DNA of 64,000 nt from an uncultured Acetatifactor sp. (GCA_934402315.1 CAKRTS010000002.1:62001-126000); one strand, 5' to 3'. Positions 9,942 to 19,268 are shown, counted from the stretch's first letter. The notes: generated by a model from the letters alone, not told the origin. Program-made: numbers and translations.

Positions 9942-10133
9942 TTATATCTTAATATCAATATTTGCCCCGACACCGGGATTGACACTTTGCTCCATCGCTG
10001 AGGTATCCAGTATTTTAACCAGCCCTTCGCCCAACTTCTCCGTATTGTCTATGGCCTTGCTGAGCACCGCCATCCCGACCTGGGACTTTGTAGAATAATC
10101 CGACAAAGCTATGGAAACACCTGCAATATCCAT
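9942..10133 (-). CDS. YjfB-like small putative motility protein
   Basis: 63 aa, soluble. It begins MDIAGVSIALSDYS and ends with the family-typical NPGVGANIDIKI; this pattern (MDI...S...NPxxGxNIDI) matches the YjfB family, annotated as putative motility protein in Bacillus and clostridia. Strong ribosome site AAGGAGG before the ATG. It is flanked upstream by the cvfB-like gene and followed by its own terminator. No flagellar genes are in the window, so the motility link is only from family knowledge. Function unknown. Confidence 0.8.
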   Translation of the reverse strand: MDIAGVSIALSDYSTKSQVGMAVLSKAIDNTEKLGEGLVKILDTSAMEQSVNPGVGANIDIKI

Positions 10134-10215
10134 ATCACTGCCTCCTTTCTTCTGTCATCTCCATTTTATCACGTTTTTCCCATTTTTCTATAATAGAAGC
10201 CAAATTTTCAAATTC

Positions 10216-11058
10216 TTAAGAATTCACTCTCCGGATCGTCTTCTCCCCGATCTCCACCTTGCCCTGCTTCAGCAGTCTTCCCACCGCGCGCTTGAACTCG
10301 TTCTTGCTCATGCCGGTCTCGTGTCTGATGACCTCCGGTGCCGCCTTGTCGCTGAACGGAAGGGCTCCCTCATAGCTGTCCAGCAGCTTTAAGATCTTCT
10401 CCGCATCCGCGTCCATCTGAAGGTATGCCTTCTCCCTGACACTGAGGTCGAGCTTACCGTCCTCCCTCACCCGGAGAACTCTCGCCTCGATATCCGTGCC
10501 GGGCTGGATGTCACCGTACAGCTCCTTCTTCGGTATGAGTCCGGAATACAGGTTATCCACCGCCACAAACGCTCCGAAATTATCACTCAGCTCATATACT
10601 CTTCCGTGTACTCTGTCCTCCGCCTGATAAGGGCTGTCGGTGCGCAGCGCCTCGTAGACATTCATGGTCGCGCAGAGCCGGCTGCTCTTATCGATATAAA
10701 GCATGACAAGCACCTTGTCTCCCTGCCGGACTCTTCCGCGCTGCTCGCGGAAGGGCAGAAGCAGATCCTTTTCCAGTCCCCAGTCCAGAAACGCGCCGTA
10801 CTTTCCTACCTGTGCCACCGTCAGCTCCGCAAGCTGCCCCATCTGCAGCTTAGGCTCCCGCACTGTGGCAATCATACGGTCGCCGGAATCTCTGTAGACA
10901 AAGACCTCGACGCGGTCTCCGACCTTTTTCCCCTCCGGCACCTGCTTCGCCGGCAGAAGGATATGCTCTGCCGCATCCTCAAAGCTGACCGCCAGATAAA
11001 CGCCGAAGTCTACCTTCTTCACTATGACAAGTTCCTGTTTTTCCCCTAATCGAATCAT
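10216..11058 (-). CDS. CvfB-like S1 RNA-binding protein
   Basis: 280 aa, cytoplasmic. Seen: successive S1-type beta-barrel domains (about residues 1-65, 70-135 with VGKYGAFLDWGLEKDLLLPF, and 145-210 with LSDNFGAFVAVDNLYSGLIP) and a C-terminal winged-helix segment (about 220-280, SKNEFKRAVGRLLKQGKVEI). This S1-S1-S1-WH arrangement is that of CvfB (YitL), an RNA-binding regulator of virulence and exoproduct genes in staphylococci; its molecular target is poorly known. It lies 17 bp after the thioesterase gene and probably ends the CPBP-thioesterase-cvfB unit. Confidence 0.85.
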   Translation of the reverse strand: MIRLGEKQELVIVKKVDFGVYLAVSFEDAAEHILLPAKQVPEGKKVGDRVEVFVYRDSGDRMIATVREPKLQMGQLAELTVAQVGKYGAFLDWGLEKDLLLPFREQRGRVRQGDKVLVMLYIDKSSRLCATMNVYEALRTDSPYQAEDRVHGRVYELSDNFGAFVAVDNLYSGLIPKKELYGDIQPGTDIEARVLRVREDGKLDLSVREKAYLQMDADAEKILKLLDSYEGALPFSDKAAPEVIRHETGMSKNEFKRAVGRLLKQGKVEIGEKTIRRVNS

Positions 11059-11075
11059 CGAAATTGTTCTCCTTT

Positions 11076-11783
11076 TTATTTCCCGGTAAACTCCGCTGTG
11101 GTGTACAGCGCCCCACTCTCGTCTGACAGCGTCACAATCACCCTGTTTCCGTCAGTGACGACACTGGGAACCAGCACATCATCCAGAAACGCCTGCTTTT
11201 TGTATTCCGCGCGTACCTGACGGATCACGAAATCCTCCGGCAGGAAATCCATCGCCATATCAATATACTTCTGGTTATTGACATGATGGTTCGTGTCCAG
11301 ATGGTGCTTCCGCACAATGATCGGCTCCTGCTGCTCTCCGCCCTGCGGCACAGCGATCTTCCTTGAGGCATACTCCATCTCCAGCTTCGGCTCCAGCCGG
11401 TACCGCTCGAGCATGAGCTCCGGCACAGAAGCCGGTCTGCCCGTCTCCGTGTCCAGAAGACTCCAGAGAGAATTTGCCTTTGCGATATAGTTGCCCTTTT
11501 CGTCCTGCATAGCAAAGTTCCTCTGCGCGAGAAAGCCTCTGAGTTCGTAGGGACTTGTCCCGATCACCACATTCTCCCCGAGCATGGGATACCGCTCCAC
11601 CACGATCTGCCATGCGCACAGCACCCAGACCTGATGCGTATTTTTCAGATACTCCACGCCCACTCCGAGATCCTCGGACTGGAAGGTGGAGCAATCCTGA
11701 AAGTAGTTAATCATCGATGCCATCGTCAGCCGGCCCTCGCTGTCAACCTCACTATATCTTATCCTGCTTTGAAACTGATACAT
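11076..11783 (-). CDS. Acyl-ACP thioesterase (FatA/FatB-like)
   Basis: Hydrolyses acyl-ACP to release fatty acids; double hot-dog fold. 235 aa from the ATG at 11783 (GGAG 6 bases upstream), preferred over the ATG at 11795, whose purine run abuts the codon. Seen: N-terminal hot dog starting YQFQSRIRYSEVDSEGRLTM, WQIVVERYPMLGE, and a C-terminal hot dog with the catalytic region HLDTNHHVNNQKYIDMAMD (Asn/His residues of plant-type thioesterases). Bacterial members of this family in anaerobes release free fatty acids of medium or long chain; chain specificity cannot be read here. Between a CPBP protease and cvfB in one operon. Confidence 0.9.
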   Translation of the reverse strand: MYQFQSRIRYSEVDSEGRLTMASMINYFQDCSTFQSEDLGVGVEYLKNTHQVWVLCAWQIVVERYPMLGENVVIGTSPYELRGFLAQRNFAMQDEKGNYIAKANSLWSLLDTETGRPASVPELMLERYRLEPKLEMEYASRKIAVPQGGEQQEPIIVRKHHLDTNHHVNNQKYIDMAMDFLPEDFVIRQVRAEYKKQAFLDDVLVPSVVTDGNRVIVTLSDESGALYTTAEFTGK

Positions 11784-11799
11784 ATGAATCTCCATTCCC

Positions 11800-12789
11800 T
11801 TACAGCAAAAGCTGTTCTATAATCTTGAACACCCAGTAAAGTGCGAATGCCAGCATGCCGGCATTGCCGAAAGCAATACTGAACTTGAGCTCTTTCGGAA
11901 TCGCAGTGGTTCCCGGCTCAAGCCGGAATTTCTTCTGTGCCGCAAAGATAATAAACAGAACTACCCCCGTCACGCAAATGCAAAGGATAAACAATATCAG
12001 CAGACCGTAAAGCCCCCACCAGATCAGAGTGTCCGGCCCGGGCATCGGCAGCGTCGTCACCATTCCGCTTTCCAATATGCCTCCCAGCTCCAGCTTCTGC
12101 GCGAGCAGAAGCGTCAGAAAGCCACTGATAAAGTTAAAGAGCATATGCAGAGAGATCGTGATCTTCAGATTGCCTGTCTTCACATAGAGATACGCGAGCA
12201 TCACACCGATGACAAAGGCGTAGATAAACTGGTTCAGATTGCCATGGAACAGTCCGAACATCAGTCCCGATGTCAATACCGCAATCCCCTCGCCGTAGCG
12301 CACCGCCCGGTCTACAATCAGCTTGCGGAACACAAACTCCTCCATGATCGGCGCGCAGAGCACTGTATAAAAGAAGACTGCCCACGGACTCACCGACATC
12401 AGAACCGTCGCGATCTGGTTCTCGACCGGATTGCCGGTGGCAAAGCCTATTATCGTCGTGATAATGTTGCCCGCAAAATTGGAGGCATACGCCATCCCCA
12501 TACAGATAATAGCCGCCAGCATATATTTCCCGGGAGAAAGTCTGCGCCGCGGCACGGTCTCTGCCGGAATTTTCTTCTTCATCAGAAGCATCAGGAGTGG
12601 AAATGCCACAAGGTACATGGAAACTGCCGACAGGAAAAGTGTTATGTCCGCGTTTGCAAGCCACTCCGGTCTCAATTTCTGCACCACGAGACCAAGCAGC
12701 AGCTGCACAACATAGATTGCTGCCACGTCCGCAATATAGAACCATCCTATTTTTGAAAATCGTCTTTTCGCTTCAATCGCTTCCTGCAC
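11800..12789 (-). CDS. CPBP (CAAX/Abi) family intramembrane metalloprotease
   Basis: Polytopic membrane protein, 329 aa, starting at a GTG with GGAGG 7 bases upstream. About eight membrane segments. The conserved CPBP motifs are all present: EE150-151 with Arg155 (IMEEFVFRK), His182 (GLMFGLFHGNLNQ) and His215/Asn219 (SLHMLFNF), so it should be an active glutamic-type or metal-dependent intramembrane protease. Family roles include prenyl-protein processing, bacteriocin immunity and envelope homeostasis; the substrate here is unknown. Sixteen bp separate it from the thioesterase gene, indicating an operon. Confidence 0.9.
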   Translation of the reverse strand: MQEAIEAKRRFSKIGWFYIADVAAIYVVQLLLGLVVQKLRPEWLANADITLFLSAVSMYLVAFPLLMLLMKKKIPAETVPRRRLSPGKYMLAAIICMGMAYASNFAGNIITTIIGFATGNPVENQIATVLMSVSPWAVFFYTVLCAPIMEEFVFRKLIVDRAVRYGEGIAVLTSGLMFGLFHGNLNQFIYAFVIGVMLAYLYVKTGNLKITISLHMLFNFISGFLTLLLAQKLELGGILESGMVTTLPMPGPDTLIWWGLYGLLILFILCICVTGVVLFIIFAAQKKFRLEPGTTAIPKELKFSIAFGNAGMLAFALYWVFKIIEQLLL

Positions 12790-12826
12790 AATTCATCCTC
12801 CGTCTTCCCACAACTGTAATGTAATC

Positions 12827-12855
12827 ATAGTACCACAAGCCTCCCATTTTCTCAA
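12827..12855 (-). promoter_or_regulatory. Promoter of the CPBP-thioesterase-cvfB operon
   Basis: Minus strand TTGAGA (12850-12855), 17-base spacer ending TGG (extended -10), TACTAT (12827-12832). About 38 bases before the GTG. Confidence 0.5.
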
Positions 12856-12979
12856 TGCCTGCCCTGTGATATTTTCCATGTCTGTCTCTGCGCAGATATT
12901 GGTAGCATCTGTTTGCATCAGTGTTGTCCCACTAAATACCGATGATATTATTGAAAAGTATCGGGCACACTTGGACACC

Positions 12980-13011
12980 AAAAAACCTCAGTAGGTTTCT
13001 CTACTGAGGTT
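12980..13011 (-). terminator. Terminator after tRNA-Gln
   Basis: Minus-strand perfect 11-bp stem AACCTCAGTAG with a 6-base loop, followed by six T, 8 bases past the tRNA 3' end. Confidence 0.9.
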
Positions 13012-13019
13012 TTAACGAG

Positions 13020-13091
13020 CAGGGCTACAAGGATTCGAACCTTGAAATGACGGAGTCAGAGTCCGTTGCCTTACCGTTTGGCGATAGCCCT
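13020..13091 (-). tRNA. tRNA-Gln (anticodon CTG)
   Basis: Complete cloverleaf on the minus strand: 7-bp acceptor stem AGGGCTA/TAGCCCT, D arm with AAACGGTAAGG, anticodon stem ACGGA/TCCGT with loop CTCTGAC giving anticodon CTG (codon CAG), T arm with GGTTCGAATCC. CCA is not encoded. It has its own promoter and terminator. Confidence 0.95.
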
Positions 13092-13109
13092 ATCTGTATT
13101 ACTTGATAG

Positions 13110-13138
13110 AGTATACACGAAGTATTACCAAATTGCAA
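13110..13138 (-). promoter_or_regulatory. Promoter of tRNA-Gln
   Basis: Minus strand TTGCAA (13133-13138), 17-base spacer, TATACT (13110-13115), ending 18 bases before the tRNA 5' end. Confidence 0.75.
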
Positions 13139-13220
13139 TACCTAAATTCAAATTTCTTTAAAAAATTGCAAAACTCGTGAAAAATGCATTCTACCTGCAG
13201 GCGTTTTATAAATATAGTAT

Positions 13221-14558
13221 TCATTTTCTCTGTTCTAATGCCAGCCCAATCAGTCGATCCGCCTGATCTGCCATGAACAGAGGGATGTTCAACACATCAT
13301 CATCCAATTTCAGATTATCCAAAGAAAAGCGTATACGGAGCTTGACCTTATCGGGAAATAGCTCTTTGAATTTCTTTAGGCTTCTGCTGGTTGTATTGGC
13401 TTCGGATTTGACCTCGACAGGAAAAATGTCATTCTCACGCTGGATCAGGAAATCCACCTCGTAGGGCGGGTTGCTCTGCGTCCAGTAGCGGGGAACTACC
13501 TCAAGCTGTGTAATCAAAGTTTGCAGCACAAAATTCTCGGTCAACGCACCCTTAAACTCGGTAAACAAACGATTTCCCTCTCCAAAGGCTGTGGGAGCCA
13601 GCTGTGCCAGGCGGCGAAGCAGACCAACATCAGCAAGATAAATCTTAAAGGCTGACAAGTCATCGTAAACCGCCACAGGAAGACCGGGCGCTGAGCTGCG
13701 GTAGATTTTATGCACTAATCGGGCATCTACCAGCCACTGCAACGCATCCTCATATTCACGGGCTCTTGCGCCTTCCTTGACCGCCTTGTAGATAAACTTC
13801 TTATTCTCTCTTGCCAGCTGAGAAGGTATAGACTTCCAGATCATGGAAATCTTAGGGAACTCGCTGACATTCGGATGCTTCGCAAAGTCACGCTCATAGG
13901 CACCAACAATGCCTGACAAGACTTCCTGCATAGCGGAAACGTCACGGGCCTCTGTCCACATCAACACGGACTCAGGCATACCGCCTGTGACATAGTACAT
14001 CTTCAGTTTTTCATACAGAGGATTAAAGAACGCATCCGGAATCGGCTCAATGGTATCCACACTTTCCAGATATGCAGCAAGGTTTTCATCTCCATTGGCA
14101 ATCAAAAATTCCGAAAAAGTCATAGGATCAATCTGCATGAAGTTGACCTTGCCGACGGGGAAAGATGATGGCTTTGCCAGTGCAATTCCCAGCAGAGAAC
14201 CGGCGCAGGCAATATGATACTGTGGCGCATTCTCGCAAAAATACTTCATAGAGTTAATAACTTTAGGACAGTCCTGCACTTCGTCAAAGATAATCAGTGT
14301 TTTCTCGGGTAGAATCTTCTGACCGCTGGCCAGCATCAGGTTCTGCAGAATGCGGTCAACATCCTTAGTAGTCTCGAAGAACTGTTTGTATTCTTCGTTT
14401 TCATCAAAATTAAAATAAGCAGTATTTTCATAGTAACGCCTGCCAAACTCTTTCAGAATCCATGTCTTACCTACCTGACGCACACCTTTCAGAATCAAAG
14501 GCTTACGGTAGGGCGAATTCTTCCAGTCCAGCAGTTTTTTTAAAGCAAAACGTTCCAT
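13221..14558 (-). CDS. AAA_14 ATPase with C-terminal DUF4143 domain
   Basis: 445 aa, cytoplasmic. Seen: N-terminal P-loop ATPase with Walker A GVRQVGKT (about residues 25-32), Walker B LIIFDEVQD (about 87-95) and sensor CAGSLLG. The C-terminal DUF4143 region carries EVDFLIQ...FPVEVKS (about 365-385), the D-x(n)-E-x-K pattern of PD-(D/E)XK nuclease folds. Members are common, often multicopy, in gut anaerobes and are of unsettled function (defence, mobile or housekeeping roles have all been suggested). The gene looks AT-richer than its neighbours, stands alone next to a tRNA gene and has an elaborate promoter with repeats, so it may be acquired. Ribosome site GAGGACGAGG before the ATG. Confidence 0.9.
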   Translation of the reverse strand: MERFALKKLLDWKNSPYRKPLILKGVRQVGKTWILKEFGRRYYENTAYFNFDENEEYKQFFETTKDVDRILQNLMLASGQKILPEKTLIIFDEVQDCPKVINSMKYFCENAPQYHIACAGSLLGIALAKPSSFPVGKVNFMQIDPMTFSEFLIANGDENLAAYLESVDTIEPIPDAFFNPLYEKLKMYYVTGGMPESVLMWTEARDVSAMQEVLSGIVGAYERDFAKHPNVSEFPKISMIWKSIPSQLARENKKFIYKAVKEGARAREYEDALQWLVDARLVHKIYRSSAPGLPVAVYDDLSAFKIYLADVGLLRRLAQLAPTAFGEGNRLFTEFKGALTENFVLQTLITQLEVVPRYWTQSNPPYEVDFLIQRENDIFPVEVKSEANTTSRSLKKFKELFPDKVKLRIRFSLDNLKLDDDVLNIPLFMADQADRLIGLALEQRK

Positions 14559-14648
14559 GTCCTCGTCCTCACACTTTTATTAACATTTTCGTGCTTATAA
14601 ATCACATTTTTATTATTGTTTTTGTGTTCCATGATCACACTTTTATTA
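14550..14648 (-). repeat. Three tandem 33-bp units upstream of the DUF4143 ATPase
   Basis: On the minus strand three units of exactly 33 bases (14648-14616, 14615-14583, 14582-14550) each start with TAATAAAARTGTGA; the first two also share CAC and AAAA later in the unit. The first box overlaps the -10 element and the last unit contains the ATG. The 33-base pitch (about three helical turns) would put all boxes on one face of DNA. Confidence 0.75.
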
Positions 14649-14683
14649 TATGCAATAGAGAAAAAAATACAACCCCTATTGCA
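14645..14683 (-). promoter_or_regulatory. Promoter and inverted repeat of the DUF4143 ATPase gene
   Basis: Minus strand TTGTAT (14667-14672), 16-base spacer, TATAAT (14645-14650). Perfect 8-bp inverted repeats TGCAATAG / CTATTGCA (14676-14683 and 14651-14658) bracket the -35, a likely operator. Confidence 0.6.
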
Positions 14684-14730
14684 AAATAATGATTTTTCCG
14701 GATTCTGCACCCGTAAGGGCGCACAACACA

Positions 14731-14760
14731 AGAAGCCCGCCGCATTGATATGCGGCAGGC
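14731..14760 (-). terminator. Terminator after the first GSIII gene
   Basis: Minus-strand GC-rich hairpin GCCTGCCGCAT / ATGCGGCGGGC (11 bp with one wobble, 4-base loop) followed by TTCTTGT. It lies 21 bp past the stop; the T run is imperfect. Confidence 0.7.
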
Positions 14761-14781
14761 CCCTCTCTGTTTCCTGTTCTC

Positions 14782-16893
14782 TTATACCTCGAAGGTCAGC
14801 TCACCATAGGTCGGTACCGGCCATACTTCCTTGTCCACCAGCATCTCAAGTTCATCGATCGGTGTACGAAGATCAGCCATGGCATCCTTTACGGTATCCT
14901 TGTAGAAGAATGCCTGTGCCTTTGCATCCTCTATTGCAGCCGCCTCTGCGACAGCCTTTTCCAGCTTGGTCAGCGCTGTCTTTGCAGCAGAAAGTCTGGT
15001 GCTCACATCACCGAGCAGTTCTGCCTGAACGGATGCATCCGCTCCTGCCTCCTTTACAGCGATTACGGTGTCCGCAAGTGTCTTTGTATACTTCACGACT
15101 GCCGGAATAAATTTCTTGCTTGCCATGTCGATCATGGTAAGTGCCTCGATATTGATAGTCTTTGCGTAGGTCTCATAGGTGATCTCCTCGCGGGACTCCA
15201 GCTCAACCTTCGTAAAGATACCAAATCTTTCAAACAGCTTGATTGCCTTCTCTGTTGTCAGTGTGGAAGCGGCCTCCACCATGGACTTAATGTTGGGCAG
15301 TCCGCGTCTCTCGGCTTCCTTTACCCACTCCTCGGAATATCCGTCTCCGTTGAAGACGATTCTCTGGTGCCTGGTCATATATTCCTTAATCAGATCATGT
15401 ACGGCAATGTCAAAGTTATCCGCCTTCTCCAGTATGTCAGCTGCCTCACAGAACGCTTCTGCCACAATCGCGTTAAGAGTGGTGTTCGGGCTTGCAATGG
15501 AATCAGCCGATCCAACCATACGGAACTCGAATTTATTTCCGGTAAACGCAAACGGTGAGGTTCTGTTGCGGTCTGTGGCATCCTTCTCGAAATCAGGCAG
15601 TGTGGAAACACCTGTCTCCAGTTTTCCTCCCTCGATCAGATGTGCCGCCTCACCGGTCTCGATGAGCTGCTTCACGACATCCTCCAGCTGCTCGCCGAGG
15701 AACATGGAGATGATTGCGGGCGGTGCCTCGTTCGCTCCCAGTCTGTGATCGTTGCCGACGTCGGATGCGCTCTGGCGGAGCAGATCAGCGTGGGTGTCAA
15801 CCGCCTTCATGATGCAGGCGAGTACCAGCAGGAACTGGATGTTCTCGTTCGGTGTGTCGCCGGGATCGAGCAGGTTCACACCGTTATCGGTTCCCAGGGA
15901 CCAGTTGTTATGCTTACCGGAGCCGTTCACACCTGCAAAGGGCTTCTCATGCAGCAGACAGGTCATGCCGTGGCGTCCTGCCACCTTCTTCATCGTCTCC
16001 ATTACCAGCTGATTGTGGTCTACAGCGATATTTGCCGTCTCATAGACCGGTGCAAGCTCATGCTGTGCGGGAGCGACCTCGTTGTGCTGGGTCTTCGCGG
16101 TAACGCCCAGCTTCCACAATTCAATGTTCAGATCCTTCATGTAAGAGCCGATGCGCTCACGGATCGTTCCGAAATAGTGATCCTCAAGCTCCTGTCCCTT
16201 GGGAGCCGGTGCGCCGAACAGTGTCCGTCCCGCAAAGATCAGATCCTCACGCTGTAAGTATTTATCCCTGTCAACAAGGAAATATTCCTGCTCGGGGCCG
16301 ACGCTTGCAACAACCTTCGTCGCCTCGGTATTTCCGAAAAGTCTCACGATACGGAGCGCCTGCTCGCTGACAGCCTCCATGGAACGGAGCAGCGGTGTCT
16401 TCTTGTCCAGCGCCTCTCCTGTGTAGGAGCAGAACGCGGTCGGAATGCAGAGGATCACACCGGTCGCATCTTCCTTCAGAAATGCGGGAGATGTAATATC
16501 CCATGCGGTATAGCCTCTTGCCTCAAAGGTAGCACGCAGTCCGCCGGAGGGGAAGGAGGACGCATCCGGCTCGCCCTTAATCAGCTCTTTTCCGGAGAAC
16601 TCCATGAGCATTCTGCCCTCCTCATCGGGGTGGGTCACAAATGCGTCATGCTTTTCAGCGGTAATTCCGGTCAGCGGCTGGAACCAGTGAGTGTAATGGG
16701 TCGCGCCATTCTCTACAGCCCAGTCCTTCATTGCCTTTGCGACAACATCGGCGGCAGCCAGTGACAATTCACCGCCCTGCTCCATAACCTTCTTAACCTC
16801 TTTAAAGGTGCTCTTAGGCAGTCTCTCCTTCATCTTACCCAGTGTAAATACCTTGCTGGCAAAGATGTCTTCCACATTTAACACTTCACTCAT
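14782..16893 (-). CDS. glnN: Type III glutamine synthetase (GSIII), copy A
   Basis: ATP-dependent synthesis of glutamine from glutamate and ammonia, cytoplasmic. 703 aa, the GSIII length (far longer than GSI). Seen: [21 protein letters not shown] in the N-terminal GSIII domain, catalytic-domain motifs [38 protein letters not shown] and [20 protein letters not shown], and a helical C-terminus. Ribosome site GGGAGG. It shares length and long identical blocks with the next gene (17078-19189), a tandem paralogue pair. Its leader contains a promoter followed by a terminator-like hairpin, suggesting attenuation. Nitrogen theme continues with amt-PII at the right end of the window. Confidence 0.96.
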   Translation of the reverse strand: MSEVLNVEDIFASKVFTLGKMKERLPKSTFKEVKKVMEQGGELSLAAADVVAKAMKDWAVENGATHYTHWFQPLTGITAEKHDAFVTHPDEEGRMLMEFSGKELIKGEPDASSFPSGGLRATFEARGYTAWDITSPAFLKEDATGVILCIPTAFCSYTGEALDKKTPLLRSMEAVSEQALRIVRLFGNTEATKVVASVGPEQEYFLVDRDKYLQREDLIFAGRTLFGAPAPKGQELEDHYFGTIRERIGSYMKDLNIELWKLGVTAKTQHNEVAPAQHELAPVYETANIAVDHNQLVMETMKKVAGRHGMTCLLHEKPFAGVNGSGKHNNWSLGTDNGVNLLDPGDTPNENIQFLLVLACIMKAVDTHADLLRQSASDVGNDHRLGANEAPPAIISMFLGEQLEDVVKQLIETGEAAHLIEGGKLETGVSTLPDFEKDATDRNRTSPFAFTGNKFEFRMVGSADSIASPNTTLNAIVAEAFCEAADILEKADNFDIAVHDLIKEYMTRHQRIVFNGDGYSEEWVKEAERRGLPNIKSMVEAASTLTTEKAIKLFERFGIFTKVELESREEITYETYAKTINIEALTMIDMASKKFIPAVVKYTKTLADTVIAVKEAGADASVQAELLGDVSTRLSAAKTALTKLEKAVAEAAAIEDAKAQAFFYKDTVKDAMADLRTPIDELEMLVDKEVWPVPTYGELTFEV

Positions 16894-16931
16894 AGTCGAA
16901 TCCTCCCTTGTTTAGATTGGATTTTCAAAAT

Positions 16932-16966
16932 AAAAAAAGGCGCTACACTCCCCGTGTAAACGCCTT
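16932..16966 (-). terminator. Leader terminator (putative attenuator) upstream of GSIII copy A
   Basis: Minus-strand hairpin AAGGCG..TACAC / GTGTA.CGCCTT with a GGGGA loop, followed by seven T. It sits between the promoter at 17019-17047 and the ATG at 16893, so transcripts from that promoter must pass it. It could alternatively just terminate copy B transcripts. Confidence 0.75.
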
Positions 16967-17018
16967 CGTTTCATCTTGAAAACCTATTTGATTATAAGGT
17001 TGCCCTCTATGGTTTCAT

Positions 17019-17047
17019 ACTATAACTCATTTTTTTTCCAAATGCAA
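17019..17047 (-). promoter_or_regulatory. Promoter of GSIII copy A
   Basis: Minus strand TTGCAT (17042-17047), 17-base spacer, TATAGT (17019-17024). The predicted leader is about 120 bases, containing a small AACC..GGTT stem-loop and then the terminator-like hairpin. Confidence 0.65.
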
Positions 17048-17077
17048 GCCCTAAGTTCAAAAAAATTTTTTTAACAG

Positions 17078-19189
17078 TTATACCTCGAATATCAGATCCG
17101 CATAGGTCGGGAACGGCCAGTAGGTCTTGTCGACCATCTTTTCCAGTTCGTCGGCAGGACGGCGCAGCTCGTTCATTGCGGTAACGACCCTGTCGTGATA
17201 ACGGAATGCCTGTTCCTTGCCTCTCGGCATTGCGGATGCCTGTGACTCCTCCGCCAACAGCTTCTCCGCTGCACGCTTCGTCTCCGTCAGCTTCTCCGTG
17301 ACTGCCTTCAGCAGCTCTGCGGGCACGGTCGCGTCTCCGCACGCTTCCTTTACCTTCAGGGTGGTCTCCGCCAGAGACTTTGCAAAGTTTGTCACGGACG
17401 GAATGATCTGCTTGTTTGCCATATCCAGCATCGTCAGCGCCTCGATATTGATCGTCTTTGCATAGGTCTCATACAGGATCTCCGCGCGGGAACGCAGCTC
17501 GGGCTCTGTGAAGATATGAAACTTCTCAAACAGACGGATCGCCTTTTCCGTCGTGAGCGCACCGACCGCCTCCACCATGGACGGGATGTTGGGAAGCCCT
17601 CTTCTCTTCGCTTCCTCCTCCCATTCCCTCGCATAGCCGTTTCCGTTGAAGATAATGCGCTGGTGCTCCGTCAGATACTCCTTGATTAAGTCATGCACCG
17701 CCATATCGAAGTCCTCTGCCGCCTCAAGACGGTCTGCCGCCTCACAGAACGCCTCTGCCACAATCGCATTCAGCGTGGTATTCGGGCTGCCGATGGAATC
17801 CTCGCTGCCCACGCTGCGGAATTCAAATTTGTTACCCGTAAAGGCGAACGGTGAGGTTCTGTTTCTGTCCGTCGCGTCCTTTACGAAGTCGGGAAGTGTG
17901 GAGACACCGGTTCTGAGCACACCGCCCTCCTTCAGGGAATCCGCCTTGCCCGTCTCAACAAGCTGATTTACCACATCCTCCAGCTGCTCCCCGAGAAAGA
18001 CGGAAATAATCGCGGGAGGTGCCTCAAAGCCGCCGAGTCTCTGATCGTTACCCACATTTGCCGCACTCTGTCTGAGCAGGTCTGCGTGGGTATCGACTGC
18101 CTTAATGATACAAGCCAGCACCAGAAGGAACTGGATGTTCTCGTTGGGTGTCTGTCCCGGCTCAAGAAGGTTGATGCCGTTATCGGTCGTTATCGACCAG
18201 TTGTTATGCTTTCCGGAGCCGTTGACTCCGGCAAAGGGCTTTTCATGTAACATGCAGCGCAGTCCGTGCTTTCCCGCCACACGCTTCAATGTCTCCATCA
18301 CAAGCTGGTTATGATCCACCGCCACATTCGCAGACTCGTAGATCGGAGCCACCTCGTGCTGTGCGGGAGCCGCCTCATTATGCTGGGTCTTGGAGGTCAC
18401 GCCCAGCTTCCAGAGCTCGATATTGACATCATGCATGAAGCCGCCGACTCTCTCACGGATAACACCGAAATAATGGTCATCCATCTCCTGCCCCTTAGGC
18501 GCGGGAGCACCGAACAGCGTCCGCCCTGCGAAGATAATGTCCTCTCTCTGGAGCGCTTTCTTTGCATCTACCAGAAAATACTCCTGCTCCGCCCCTACCG
18601 AGGGGAGAACCTTCTTCGCCTCAGTGTTTCCGAAAAGACGCACGATACGGATCGCCTCACGGCTCAGCGCCTCCATGGAGCGCAGCAGCGGGGTCTTTTT
18701 GTCCAGTGCCTCGCCTGTATAAGAACAGAACGCCGTGGGAATACAGAGGGTCGGACCTGTCGCCGTCTCCTTGATAAACGCCGGGGATGTAATGTCCCAC
18801 GCGGTATATCCCCGTGCCTCAAAGGTTGCACGCAGTCCGCCGGAGGGGAAGGAGGAAGCATCCGGCTCGCCCTTAATCAGCTCTTTTCCCGAGAACTCCA
18901 TGAGCATTTTTCCATCCTCGTCCGGATGGGTCACAAAGGCATCATGCTTCTCTGCGGTAATTCCGGTCAACGGCTGGAACCAGTGTGTGTAATGGGTCGC
19001 TCCGTTCTCAATCGCCCAGTCCTTCATCGCCTTCGCCACAACATCAGCGGTGGCAAGGGAAAGCTCCCCGCCCTGATCCATGACGCGCTTTACTTCCTTG
19101 AAAACTCCCTTGGGTAAATATTCCCGCATTTTCCCGAGGGTAAAAACCTTGCTGGCAAACAGCTCTTCCACATTCAATACTTCGTTCAT
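17078..19189 (-). CDS. glnN: Type III glutamine synthetase (GSIII), copy B
   Basis: Second GSIII, also exactly 703 aa and collinear with copy A over its whole length. All catalytic blocks are retained ([53 protein letters not shown]). Differences concentrate in the C-terminal helical region, which carries extra charged residues. Tandem duplication is the likely origin; divergence is substantial, so it is not recent. It has its own promoter without a leader terminator, so the two copies may be expressed under different conditions. Confidence 0.95.
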   Translation of the reverse strand: MNEVLNVEELFASKVFTLGKMREYLPKGVFKEVKRVMDQGGELSLATADVVAKAMKDWAIENGATHYTHWFQPLTGITAEKHDAFVTHPDEDGKMLMEFSGKELIKGEPDASSFPSGGLRATFEARGYTAWDITSPAFIKETATGPTLCIPTAFCSYTGEALDKKTPLLRSMEALSREAIRIVRLFGNTEAKKVLPSVGAEQEYFLVDAKKALQREDIIFAGRTLFGAPAPKGQEMDDHYFGVIRERVGGFMHDVNIELWKLGVTSKTQHNEAAPAQHEVAPIYESANVAVDHNQLVMETLKRVAGKHGLRCMLHEKPFAGVNGSGKHNNWSITTDNGINLLEPGQTPNENIQFLLVLACIIKAVDTHADLLRQSAANVGNDQRLGGFEAPPAIISVFLGEQLEDVVNQLVETGKADSLKEGGVLRTGVSTLPDFVKDATDRNRTSPFAFTGNKFEFRSVGSEDSIGSPNTTLNAIVAEAFCEAADRLEAAEDFDMAVHDLIKEYLTEHQRIIFNGNGYAREWEEEAKRRGLPNIPSMVEAVGALTTEKAIRLFEKFHIFTEPELRSRAEILYETYAKTINIEALTMLDMANKQIIPSVTNFAKSLAETTLKVKEACGDATVPAELLKAVTEKLTETKRAAEKLLAEESQASAMPRGKEQAFRYHDRVVTAMNELRRPADELEKMVDKTYWPFPTYADLIFEV

Positions 19190-19232
19190 CTTCCCTTTTC
19201 CCTTTCTGGTGTTCTTTCCTGCTTTCGTAAAT

Positions 19233-19261
19233 ACAATACCTTATTTTCACACAAAAGACAA
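19233..19261 (-). promoter_or_regulatory. Promoter of GSIII copy B
   Basis: Minus strand TTGTCT (19256-19261), 17-base spacer, TATTGT (19233-19238), 43 bases before the ATG. Confidence 0.6.
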
Positions 19262-19268
19262 CCGCAGC

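Noticed and set aside
12878..12994. Small plus-strand frame of 38 codons ending TKKPQ, possibly a mobile-element remnant
   Set aside because: Too short, no ribosome site, overlaps the tRNA terminator, and I cannot tie it to a known recombinase or transposase.
14540..14731. 63-codon minus frame with 11-codon periodicity upstream of the DUF4143 gene
   Set aside because: The periodicity comes from the 33-bp DNA repeats, which contain the promoter; the frame overlaps the real start in another frame.
17056..17076. AT-only hairpin GTTAAAAAAA/TTTTTTTGAAC just past GSIII copy B
   Set aside because: No GC in the stem core and no proper T run after it, so I do not call it a terminator.
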